A stretch of DNA of 12,023 nt from Desulfobacteraceae bacterium (GTDB taxonomy: Bacteria; Desulfobacterota; DSM-4660; Desulfatiglandales; Desulfatiglandaceae): NCBI GenBank assembly GCA_030597505.1, contig JAUVRS010000050.1, positions 1-12,023 on the forward strand, written 5' to 3'. The notes below the pieces were generated by a model. That model was not told the DNA's origin, did not search any database, and worked only from the letters and a program-made list of their open reading frames with translations. The translations under genes and the position numbers were made by a program. Shown here piece after piece: positions 5,888-12,023 of this stretch; within the stretch, counting starts at the first letter, position 1; each line of letters opens with the position of its first letter.

Positions 5888-7129
5888 TTAATATAACATC
5901 CCCACCAGGGCTCCTGTCATACATGTGACGATGGGCCCGGCAACACTCGACTTGAGACCCAGGCCAACAATTTCATCCCGCCGCTCCCGTGCCATTACCC
6001 CCATGCCGCCGATCATTATCCCCAGCGATCCAAAGTTTGCAAAACCACACATGGCGTAGATAATAATCAGTCGGCTTCTCTCGGTCAAAGTACCCTCAGG
6101 CAGTGCGGCCAACTTGAGATATCCCAGAAATTCGTTCAAGACGGTCTTGGTCCCCATGAGTTCACCTGTAATCAACACCTCGGAACGGGGGATCCCCATC
6201 AGCCAGGTTGCAGGGGCCATTATATACCCTACCAGCCCCTGGAAAGTGATGGGTTTGCCAAAAAGGTCAGGGAGTAAGCCCAAAAGGAGGTTCAAAAGAT
6301 GGACAAGAGCCACAAAAACCACCAGCATGGCAGTGATGTTTATGAGAAGTCTGATCCCACCAAGGGTCCCCCGGGTAATGGCATCCATGGAACTGTGTGC
6401 TTCACTCGGTATCTCCACCTCCCCCTCTGAGGGATCACCTGTCTCGGGAATCATCAGTTTTGACACGGTCACTGCTGCCGGGGCGCTTATGATAGATGCA
6501 ATAAGCAAATGGCCCATGATCCCCGGGATAACCTTGCTCAGTATCGCAGCATAGATCACCATGACTGTACCCGCAATAGTGGCCATGCCGGTCGTCATAA
6601 TTGTAAAGAGCTCGCTTCTAGATATCTTTAGGAGATAAGGTCGCACAAGAAGAGGTGATTCCACCATCCCCACAAAGACGTTGGCTGCCGTGCCCAAACC
6701 CTCAACCCCGCCGATACCCATTGTTCTTCTCAAAACCCATGAGAAGAGTCGCACAACCGCCGGAAGGATCCTCCAGTAGAAAAGCAGGGATGAGAGGGCG
6801 CTGATTACCAGAACCAGCGGGAGCGCTTGAAATGCCAGAATATAACTTGCACCGGCCGCCTTTTCATCAAATGGAAGCCCCGCCCCTCCGAGGTACCCAA
6901 ACACAAAAGCGGTCCCAGCCTTTGTTGAGTCTGCCAGGGCCTGAACCGCCTGGTTCAAGAAAAGAAAGATTTGCTGGGAACCTGGGAGTTTGAGCATTAA
7001 CCCCGCCAGGAATATTTGAAGACCAAGACCCGTAAGAAGGATCCTGATGCTTACCTTTCCGCGCCTCTCGGAAAAAAACCACGCCAAAAGGGCGAACCCA
7101 AGAAAGCCCAAAAAACTGTGCAGTCGCAT
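5888..7129 (-). CDS. Concentrative nucleoside transporter (CNT/NupC family)
   Basis: A cation-coupled nucleoside importer of the inner membrane, 413 residues, normal for bacterial CNTs, with about eight to ten hydrophobic helices. Family landmarks, numbered from the alternative TTG start one codon earlier: GTAANVFVGMVESPLLVRPY (147-166), GTKTVLNEFLGY (327-338) and MCGFANFGSLGI (361-372). The residues that correspond to Glu156, Glu332, Asn368 and Ser371 of Vibrio CNT are kept (Glu158, Glu334, Asn366, Ser369), but the Gln-Thr of the usual GQTE base-contact motif is Met-Val. The family is secure; the nucleoside preference may differ. A hydrophilic loop rich in Glu and Pro lies at 230-248. AAGGGGAC (complement of 7141-7148) precedes the start; ATG at 7129 and TTG at 7132 are both possible. 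No convincing promoter is seen upstream. Confidence 0.92.
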   Translation of the reverse strand: MRLHSFLGFLGFALLAWFFSERRGKVSIRILLTGLGLQIFLAGLMLKLPGSQQIFLFLNQAVQALADSTKAGTAFVFGYLGGAGLPFDEKAAGASYILAFQALPLVLVISALSSLLFYWRILPAVVRLFSWVLRRTMGIGGVEGLGTAANVFVGMVESPLLVRPYLLKISRSELFTIMTTGMATIAGTVMVIYAAILSKVIPGIMGHLLIASIISAPAAVTVSKLMIPETGDPSEGEVEIPSEAHSSMDAITRGTLGGIRLLINITAMLVVFVALVHLLNLLLGLLPDLFGKPITFQGLVGYIMAPATWLMGIPRSEVLITGELMGTKTVLNEFLGYLKLAALPEGTLTERSRLIIIYAMCGFANFGSLGIMIGGMGVMARERRDEIVGLGLKSSVAGPIVTCMTGALVGMLY

Positions 7130-7140
7130 CAATTTGATTT

Positions 7141-7148
7141 GTCCCCTT
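7141..7148 (-). promoter_or_regulatory. Ribosome binding site of the nucleoside transporter gene
   Basis: Read leftward this is AAGGGGAC. It stands 8 bases before the TTG at 7132 and 11 before the ATG at 7129. The spacing slightly favours TTG and the codon favours ATG, so the start is uncertain by one residue. Confidence 0.55.
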
Positions 7149-7167
7149 TATGAAATTATTTCCAGAA

Positions 7168-7398
7168 TCACCATCCACACGACAGACCAACCACACTGCC
7201 CGGCTGAAAGGTCACGACCGGTATGACGTCGTTACCAGGCGACCCGCTCCAGGTCTTCTCTTCCCTGACGAGAAAGAGGTTTCTCCGATAGTGGATAAAA
7301 ATGATAGCAGAGGCGTCTTTTTGCCGTCAATGAAAATACGCACCATATGGCTTGGTTGCGTTGAGGGCAACTGTGCTTCCGGAGACATTCTCATACAT
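7168..7398 (-). pseudogene. Possible decayed or UGA-interrupted small gene upstream of the transporter
   Basis: Read leftward from the ATG at 7398, a frame of 23 sense codons (MYENVSGSTVALNATKPYGA then YFH) meets one TGA at 7327-7329. It then runs on for 52 more sense codons (including KDASAIIFIHYRRNLFLV and NDVIPVVTFQPGSVVGLSCG) to a TGA at 7168-7170, 36 bases from the transporter start. The codons used (gcc, gac, atc, ctc, gtc, gaa, aag) and the residue mix look like those of a real protein on both sides of the TGA. Against it: no ribosome binding site ahead of the ATG, no recognised family, and other frames here are also open by chance. A gene remnant is the likelier reading; read-through or selenocysteine is only a remote option. 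Confidence 0.25.
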
Positions 7399-7491
7399 AG
7401 TGGATTTTAGGGCATCAATTGTTCAGTTTTCTGAAAAAGCATAAATTCCTGAAAATGTGAACGGTTTTCAAGAAAAAATTGAAATTTTTGT

Positions 7492-7520
7492 TTGACAAAT
7501 TTTTGTCACATTTCTATATT
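7492..7520 (+). promoter_or_regulatory. Sigma70-type promoter of the flavoprotein reductase gene
   Basis: TTGACA (7492-7497, perfect) and TATATT (7515-7520) with an ideal 17-base spacer, inside an AT-rich tract. Initiation near 7527 leaves a leader of about 30 bases containing GGAAGAGG (7540-7547) before the GTG start at 7558. Confidence 0.75.
7493..7508. promoter_or_regulatory. Candidate operator overlapping the reductase promoter
   Basis: TGACAA (7493-7498) and TTGTCA (7503-7508) form a perfect inverted repeat with a four-base centre ATTT. It covers most of the -35 box and the first part of the spacer, the place where a dimeric repressor would block RNA polymerase. The regulator is unknown and no regulator gene lies in the window. 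Confidence 0.45.
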
Positions 7521-7557
7521 TTTTTTGGTCAAAAACATAGGAAGAGGATAATACACT

Positions 7558-9474
7558 GTGAAAGAGCTGTTTTCGTCATATGAGATCAACGGCTGCAAAC
7601 TCAAAAACAGAATTATAATGCCTGGCCTTGCGTCTTTCCTGATAGAAGACGATGGAGCGATTACCGACAAGACCATCGAGCATTATAGACTGAGAGCTGC
7701 AGGTGGACCGGCCATGGTCATCATGGAGGCCTGCGCTGTATCACCAGAAGGGATTGTTTCTTCACATCAAGCCCGCATTTATGACGATCGATTTACAGAG
7801 GGACTCTGCAAAATCGCGATGGCAATGAAGGTAGAAGGCGCAGTTCCTGCCATCCAAATCCATCACGGGGGCAGACAGACACCAGCCAGGGTGGTCGGGC
7901 AAAGACCCGTGGCTCCCTCCCCCCTGCCCTGCCCTGCCATCCGTGGAGATGTGGAACCCCTTACCATTGATGCCATTTATAAACTGGTGAAAAAATTTGG
8001 CGATGCTGCAGACAGGGCGGTCGAGGCCGGGTTTGAATTAATTGAAATCCACGGGGCCCATGGATACTTGGTCAACCAATTTCTTTCGAGATTTTCCAAT
8101 ATCCGAGATGACGAGTATGGTGGAGATATCCACGGAAGAACCCGGTTTGCATCCGAGATAGTACGTGAAATAAGAAATCGGATCGGGAACGACTACCCAT
8201 TGTCTTTTAAAATCAGTGCTCAAGAATTTGTCAAGGATGGTCTCACTATAGATGAGAGCATCCAGATCCTGAAAATTATTGTAAACGAAGGGGTTGACGT
8301 GATCCAAGTGGCTGCCGGTAATGACGCTACACCTGAATGGATCTGCCAACCCATGTTTATGGAAAAAGCCTGTCTGGCTGATTCAGCTCAAAAAATCAGG
8401 GAGGCCCTGGATGTACCTGTAATGGCCGTGGGAAGAATTAACGACCCATTGACTGCTAATGAGATCATAAAAAAAGGAAAAGCTGACCTGGTCTGTATTG
8501 GCAGGGGACTCCTGGCGGACCCCGAACTACCTATTAAGGCAAAGGAGGGACGTTTCGAAGACATACGGATCTGTATAGCCTGTAACACCTGTATGGAATC
8601 TATCTTCCGAAAGGGACGTATTGAATGTCTTGTAAACCCCTCCCTCGGCAGGGAAAAAGAAATGGCATTCCATCCGACCCAAAATCCAAAAAAAGTGATG
8701 GTGGTCGGAGGCGGTCCGGGCGGGTTAAATGTGGCATGGGTGGCAGCAAGAAGGGGACATGATGTGTCACTTTTTGAAAAACAGGGTATCCCCGGCGGCC
8801 AACTCATTTTGGGAAGCGTGACCAGTTACAAAAAAGAACTGTTGAATTTGATCAAGTTCCAGAAAAAGCAAACCGAAAAATTTGCGGTCAAGTGCCACTT
8901 CAACCACGAGGTCACTGTGGAAACCGTCAAGACCCACGATCCGGATGTGGTGATTTTGGCAACAGGGTCTGTACCGTTTCTCCCTCCTGTTGATGGGGTT
9001 GACAAAGAGATGGTTGTACCTTTTACGGAAGTGCTGAATGGTGATAAAAAAATTCAAAAAAAAGTGGTTGTGATAGGCGGGGGCGCCACAGGATCAGAGG
9101 TTGCTCTTCATCTCCTGGAAGGCGGAAGTCGTGTGACAATCGTCGAGATGCTTCCCAAAATCGGAGGCCGTCTGGAGAGCATGACCAGAAAACTTCTCCT
9201 GAAAAAACTGAAAGAATATAATGCCAAACTCATGACCAATTCCCAACTGTTGAGGGTTGAAGACAACGGGGTGGCAGTTCTCAACAGCGATGGCGGCGAG
9301 GTGTTCCTGGAATCGGAGTTGGTGGTTATTGCCATTGGATCGCGTCCGGATAACACGCTTTTTGATCAGATAAAATCCATGGGGTATGAAGTTCATCAGA
9401 TTGGAGACTGCCTGGAAACAAGAACCGCCAAGGCAGCCATTTATGAGGGAGCGGTACTGGGACGTTCTATTTAG
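7558..9474 (+). CDS. NADH:flavin oxidoreductase / 2,4-dienoyl-CoA reductase-like Fe-S flavoprotein
   Basis: A 638-residue three-part enzyme of the FadH/enoate reductase/trimethylamine dehydrogenase superfamily. Residues 1-330 form the Old Yellow Enzyme FMN barrel, with LKNRIIMPG, IQIHHGGRQ (99-107) and IHGAHGYLVNQFLSRFSN (164-181), including Tyr170 at the position of the FadH catalytic Tyr. Cys339, Cys342, Cys345 and Cys357 are the 4Fe-4S ligands. The rest is an FAD/NAD(P) module: VVGGGPGG (382-389), ILATGS (466-471), VIGGGATG (505-512) and IGDC (615-618). Electrons would pass from NAD(P)H via FAD and the cluster to FMN, which reduces a C=C bond, possibly of an enoyl- or dienoyl-CoA. The GTG start matches the normal family N terminus and has GGAAGAGG 10 bases ahead. 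It stands alone behind a strong promoter with a putative operator. The true substrate is not deducible. Confidence 0.92.
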   Translation: MKELFSSYEINGCKLKNRIIMPGLASFLIEDDGAITDKTIEHYRLRAAGGPAMVIMEACAVSPEGIVSSHQARIYDDRFTEGLCKIAMAMKVEGAVPAIQIHHGGRQTPARVVGQRPVAPSPLPCPAIRGDVEPLTIDAIYKLVKKFGDAADRAVEAGFELIEIHGAHGYLVNQFLSRFSNIRDDEYGGDIHGRTRFASEIVREIRNRIGNDYPLSFKISAQEFVKDGLTIDESIQILKIIVNEGVDVIQVAAGNDATPEWICQPMFMEKACLADSAQKIREALDVPVMAVGRINDPLTANEIIKKGKADLVCIGRGLLADPELPIKAKEGRFEDIRICIACNTCMESIFRKGRIECLVNPSLGREKEMAFHPTQNPKKVMVVGGGPGGLNVAWVAARRGHDVSLFEKQGIPGGQLILGSVTSYKKELLNLIKFQKKQTEKFAVKCHFNHEVTVETVKTHDPDVVILATGSVPFLPPVDGVDKEMVVPFTEVLNGDKKIQKKVVVIGGGATGSEVALHLLEGGSRVTIVEMLPKIGGRLESMTRKLLLKKLKEYNAKLMTNSQLLRVEDNGVAVLNSDGGEVFLESELVVIAIGSRPDNTLFDQIKSMGYEVHQIGDCLETRTAKAAIYEGAVLGRSI

Positions 9475-9502
9475 CGTTCGAACGAAAACTAGAATTTTTC
9501 GT
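9475..9502. terminator. Palindromes between convergent reductase and RmlD-like genes
   Basis: A perfect 10-base palindrome CGTTCGAACG (9475-9484) directly follows the reductase stop. It overlaps a second hairpin, ACGAAAA (9482-9488) with TTTTCGT (9496-9502), loop of seven. Together they fill the short convergent gap, where bidirectional termination is expected, but there is no classic T-run after the stem. Confidence 0.35.
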
Positions 9503-9514
9503 GAGGAATGTTTC

Positions 9515-10399
9515 TCAAATCTTTCTCATCTTCGCCTTTTTGATCAGGGCACTTCCGAATTTGTCAAGAAAACTGTCCAGATCTTTCTTCCAATTGGTCA
9601 TAACACTGAGCCCTTGTTTTTTTGCCAGCCTGTTTTCCAGCAGACAATTGGCCGGGGGCATTGGCCCTTTCAAATCTTTGATGCTGCAGGGTTCAAGAGT
9701 GGCCTTTATGTTCAATTTATCAAGCGCATATTTCGCATATTCAAGTCGACTGCAATAGCCTTCGGATGTGACGTGATAGGTCCCTTTCGCTTTTTTTTCA
9801 ATCAGCTCTTTAATCTGCAAAGCGAGCCTGTGATTCCAGGTGGGAGACCCATATTGATCGCTCATGACTTTTATGGGCTTTGGGTTTTTTTCAAGGGCTT
9901 TCTGCAGGATAGACTTAAGAAAGCCGCTTCCTTTGAACCCGTACACCCAGGCGCTCCGAATAATAATATAATTCGGGGCATTTCCACGGACAGCCACTTC
10001 GCTTTCCACCTTGCTTTTGCCATATGCTGACAACGGATTTGCTGTATCATCCTCAAAATATGGTTGAGGCATCATTTTTTGCCCGTCAAAGACATGGGCA
10101 CATGAAATATGGACAAACACGCATTCAAATCTCGCTGAACACTGTGCCAGATTTCTGGGGCCTTCTATGTTTGTTTTTCGTACGGCAAAATTGTCGGTTT
10201 CACAGACGTTCATGTTAGTAAGTCCGACGCAGTTAAGGACCACATCGGGCGAGACCTCCTGGAGGCATTCAATGACCCCATCCCAACTGGCAATATCCAG
10301 CTTTTTCTTACTTGGTGTTATAAGTTCGTGTTCCTGGCCGAGCACATCCTTACACTCACTACCTACCCTGCCATTGCCGCCGACAATGAGTATTTTCAT
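9515..10399 (-). CDS. RmlD-like sugar-nucleotide reductase (extended SDR) with altered active site
   Basis: A 294-residue extended short-chain dehydrogenase of the RmlD (dTDP-4-dehydrorhamnose reductase) type, normal length. The N-terminal nucleotide motif is GGNGRVG (7-13). YGKSK (126-130) gives the catalytic Tyr126 and Lys130, and DQYGSPTW (181-188) and the C-terminal block ANCLLENRLAK are typical of RmlD. The family motif STDYVFDG reads SCAHVFDG (99-106): catalytic Thr is Cys100, Asp is Ala101 and Tyr is His102. The enzyme may therefore be altered or act as a non-catalytic NAD(P)-binding protein, as with the MAT2B-type relatives of RmlD. No other dTDP-rhamnose genes (rmlA, rmlB, rmlC) are nearby. 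AGGGGGT (complement of 10405-10411) precedes the ATG by five bases. It has its own promoter and is a single-gene unit. Confidence 0.88.
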   Translation of the reverse strand: MKILIVGGNGRVGSECKDVLGQEHELITPSKKKLDIASWDGVIECLQEVSPDVVLNCVGLTNMNVCETDNFAVRKTNIEGPRNLAQCSARFECVFVHISCAHVFDGQKMMPQPYFEDDTANPLSAYGKSKVESEVAVRGNAPNYIIIRSAWVYGFKGSGFLKSILQKALEKNPKPIKVMSDQYGSPTWNHRLALQIKELIEKKAKGTYHVTSEGYCSRLEYAKYALDKLNIKATLEPCSIKDLKGPMPPANCLLENRLAKKQGLSVMTNWKKDLDSFLDKFGSALIKKAKMRKI

Positions 10400-10441
10400 A
10401 AAGCACCCCCTGATTTTTTGCGCTCAGAACTATTAAATTAA

Positions 10442-10469
10442 ATTGTACCCTTTAATCTAAAAAAGTCAA
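10442..10469 (-). promoter_or_regulatory. Sigma70-type promoter of the RmlD-like gene
   Basis: Read leftward, TTGACT (complement of 10464-10469) and TACAAT (complement of 10442-10447) are separated by 16 bases. Initiation near 10435 leaves a leader of about 35 bases up to the ATG at 10399. Confidence 0.7.
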
Positions 10470-10513
10470 GAAAATCTTTGGTTTACAAGAATGTTTTTCT
10501 CATCTCCAAACCA

Positions 10514-10536
10514 AGAGTAAGATTCTTCCTTGCTCT
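10514..10536. repeat. Stem-loop in the intergenic region before the TPR gene
   Basis: AGAGTAAG (10514-10521) pairs with CTTGCTCT (10529-10536) through seven standard pairs and one G-T, loop ATTCTTC. Beside it, TTGGTTT (10478-10484) and AAACCAA (10508-10514) form another inverted repeat 23 bases apart. They lie between divergent promoter regions and could be regulatory. No T-run follows, so it is not a terminator. No clear promoter for the TPR gene was found in 10470-10647. Confidence 0.3.
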
Positions 10537-10647
10537 AACCAAAACTGTGATGGTATATGTTAACCGAGTCTTATTGATATTCAACTCTATTTATGCTGTT
10601 ACCCTGGAGCTATTTGAAACCGGATCTTTGTTTCAGCAAGAGGTCTT

Positions 10648-11871
10648 GTGGTAAAAAATTGGTGCCCACTTAAAAAATATTTTCTCATAGCCGGATTTTT
10701 TTTGTTCTTTACCCTGGTTATCCAGATGGTTTTGGGACAGACTGCTTGGTGTCTCGAACAAAAACAACCAACTACTTTTCAACAGCCGTGGTCTAAAAAA
10801 AATATCCTCACCGGAATCCACTTATTATATGACCGACGTTTTGAAAAAGCCGAAAAAATTTTTGAGCAGGTCATACTACAAAGCCCGGAAAGACCTATCG
10901 GTTATTTTTATCTAGCCATGGTGACATGGTCGCGTATGGCATCCGGGTTTTGGTCTCATGAGACGGTTGAGGTGTATCTCAAGCGTGTCGACCACACTAT
11001 CAAGGTAGCCAAACAGCGCATTGAAGAAGGCAAGGGCGACAGTTCTGATTACTTCTATCTCGGTGGTGCCCTGGGGTTTAAAGGCCGCTTTGAACTGTCT
11101 CAAGGCAACTGGTTATCCGCCTTTTTCTTTGCAAGGGAGGCGATCGATGCCTTAAAAATATGCCATGAAATGTCTCCCGACAATAAAGACGTGTTGCTGG
11201 GTATCGGCAGTTTCGATTATTATACTGCCCGCCTCTCAGGGGCGTTGAAATTTCTCTCATACCCCCTCCTCCACAAGGGAAATAAACAGGAGGGGCTTAG
11301 AAAGCTGAATATTGCCGCCTCCCAGGGGACCGATTCGGCCACTGAAGCAAAAAGTATGCTCCTTCACATCTATCTTTTTCTTGAGGAGAATTTTTCGAAA
11401 TCCCTTACATTTGCCAAGGATCTTGCCACAAAATACGACAAAAACCCGCGTTACAAGGTGCTGGAAGGTGTCAGCTATTTAAGGCTTGGCATGGAACCCG
11501 AGTTTCGAAATGTCGTCTATGACATCAGACAAAGAGGGCTGAGGGGCGCCTCGACCACCACGACCGCCATGTGGGAAAGACGCGCCCTCTATATGGAATC
11601 AATCCACGACCTCTTTCAAGACAGCTATGCTGCGGCAAGGGCAAAGTTGGCTTTTCTTCTCAAACACGCTGACCCTAAAAATGATCCTTATATGGTCGCA
11701 TGGCCCATGATAAAAATGGGGATGAGCTACGATCTGGAGGGGAACCGAAAAAGGGCAACGGAATACTACCGTATAGTGATAGATATGAAAAACGGATCAG
11801 GGGCCCAATTTTTGGCAAAAAGGCTTCTGAAATACCCTCCTAAAAAAAAGGACCCCTTTATAGGATATTAA
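10648..11871 (+). CDS. Secreted or membrane-anchored TPR-repeat protein
   Basis: A 407-residue protein with a basic N terminus and a hydrophobic stretch (about residues 11-30, YFLIAGFFLFFTLVIQMVLG) that acts as a signal peptide or anchor, so the rest is periplasmic. TPR-like helix pairs follow: YDRRFEKAEKIFEQVILQSP with PIGYFYLAMVT (61-93), DYFYLGGALGFKGRFELSQG (134-153), the region around AREAIDALKICHEMSPDNKD, and a last pair GMSYDLEGNRKRATEYYRIV (358-377). The central segment SGALKFLSYPLLHKGNKQEG (197-216) is shared by a bacterial TPR family I recall but cannot name. The start is GTG with AAGAGGT (10638-10644) just upstream. A lipoprotein gene begins eight bases after its stop, so the two form an operon. 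Likely role: a periplasmic scaffold, perhaps for uptake; the partner is unknown. Confidence 0.78.
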   Translation: MVKNWCPLKKYFLIAGFFLFFTLVIQMVLGQTAWCLEQKQPTTFQQPWSKKNILTGIHLLYDRRFEKAEKIFEQVILQSPERPIGYFYLAMVTWSRMASGFWSHETVEVYLKRVDHTIKVAKQRIEEGKGDSSDYFYLGGALGFKGRFELSQGNWLSAFFFAREAIDALKICHEMSPDNKDVLLGIGSFDYYTARLSGALKFLSYPLLHKGNKQEGLRKLNIAASQGTDSATEAKSMLLHIYLFLEENFSKSLTFAKDLATKYDKNPRYKVLEGVSYLRLGMEPEFRNVVYDIRQRGLRGASTTTTAMWERRALYMESIHDLFQDSYAAARAKLAFLLKHADPKNDPYMVAWPMIKMGMSYDLEGNRKRATEYYRIVIDMKNGSGAQFLAKRLLKYPPKKKDPFIGY

Positions 11872-11878
11872 TTTTGTG

Positions 11879-12023
11879 ATGCAAACACTCTTTTCAAAAC
11901 TATCTCTCCTCTTGCTCTTGCTTTTGATCATGACGGGATGTGTGAGTTTGGGGTTGGAGTTTTCGCCCTCCTTAATCTCCCACCTTACCCAGGCCTTTTT
12001 TGTAGTATGTTACTTGCCATTGG
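11879..12023 (+). CDS. Lipoprotein, possibly TatT-type TRAP transporter component (3' end missing)
   Basis: The frame starting at ATG 11879 (or GTG 11876) is open to the end of the window: 48 residues. MQTLFSKLSLLLLLLLIM is a signal peptide followed by the lipobox MTGC with the lipidated Cys21, so the mature protein is membrane-attached. The text after it (VSLGLEFSPSLISHLTQAFF) resembles from memory the start of TatT-type (T-component) proteins, TPR lipoproteins that work with DctP-type receptors in TRAP transporters. This is a tentative call on few residues. AGGA at 11862-11865 is a modest ribosome binding site. It follows the TPR gene by eight bases and is surely co-transcribed with it. Confidence 0.65.
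   Translation, partial: MQTLFSKLSLLLLLLLIMTGCVSLGLEFSPSLISHLTQAFFVVCYLPL

Larger units (their letters stand above)
7133..7557. other. 425-base intergenic region between divergent transporter and reductase genes
   Basis: The transporter-proximal part (7150-7410) is relatively GC-rich and holds the possible gene remnant described separately. The reductase-proximal part (7411-7557) is very AT-rich. It holds short inverted repeats TTCAG-TTTT-CTGAA (7422-7435) and TGAAAA/TTTTCA (7450-7455 and 7465-7470), the promoter at 7492-7520 and the repeat overlapping it. I see no tRNA, known riboswitch or small RNA that I can name. Confidence 0.5.

Noticed and set aside
7327..7329. In-frame TGA as a selenocysteine codon
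   Set aside because: No Cys/Sec redox motif surrounds it (context YFH then RQK), and only a three-pair GGC/GCC hairpin follows rather than a convincing bacterial SECIS element. There is also no ribosome binding site for the frame. A gene remnant or chance is more likely.
7150..7410. Rightward 86-codon open frame in the transporter-reductase gap
   Set aside because: No ribosome binding site, no recognisable domain, and residue content unlike a real protein. It lies opposite the more protein-like leftward frame.

Overview
The window looks like an ordinary stretch of chromosome from an anaerobic Gram-negative bacterium, most likely a Desulfobacterota (deltaproteobacterial) species. This is inference, not a database result. 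It rests on the mix of gene families: a beta-oxidation type 3-hydroxyacyl-CoA dehydrogenase, a two-flavin Fe-S enoate/dienoyl-CoA reductase, an orphan branched-chain amino-acid type binding protein, a TPR protein followed by a lipoprotein start, and a SplB-like radical SAM protein outside a spore former. Base composition is intermediate, with AT-rich gaps between genes. I see no phage genes, insertion sequences, tRNA, rRNA or CRISPR array.

Layout. Positions 1-738 (+) hold the 3' part of a response regulator with a GGDEF output domain. Positions 831-979 (+) hold a strong sigma70-type promoter and a 29-residue, very basic bS22/mS38-like (AURKAIP1/COX24) ribosomal protein gene. A terminator hairpin at 1004-1040 separates it from a leftward block. 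In transcription order that block is a ParB-like protein (4411-3422), a SplB-like radical SAM protein (3422-2331, start overlapping the ParB stop as TGATG), a NifU-type Fe-S carrier (2213-1986) and a 3-hydroxybutyryl-CoA dehydrogenase (1924-1064). A rightward orphan periplasmic binding protein (4645-5847) is convergent with a leftward CNT-type nucleoside transporter (7129-5888). A 425-base gap follows, holding a possible decayed reading frame and a clear promoter overlapped by an inverted repeat. This promoter drives a 638-residue FMN/FAD/4Fe-4S reductase (7558-9474). Convergent to it is an RmlD-like short-chain dehydrogenase (10399-9515) with its own good promoter. The window ends with a secreted TPR protein (10648-11871) and the start of a lipoprotein (11879 onward), possibly the TatT subunit of a TRAP-type transport system.

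How the genes fit together. The hydroxyacyl-CoA dehydrogenase and the dienoyl-CoA/enoate reductase-like flavoprotein fit fatty-acid or aromatic acyl-CoA metabolism in an anaerobe. The binding protein, nucleoside transporter and TPR/lipoprotein pair concern solute uptake. The most unusual arrangement is the translationally coupled ParB-like and SplB-like pair. ParB/Spo0J CTPases and spore photoproduct lyases are both known mainly from DNA biology, but here they are joined in a bacterium that shows no other sporulation genes, and the lyase-like protein appears to lack the hydrogen-donor cysteine of true spore photoproduct lyase. Other points worth attention are a RmlD-like protein with a replaced catalytic Thr, a nucleoside transporter with altered base-contact residues, and a UGA-interrupted reading frame just upstream of that transporter.
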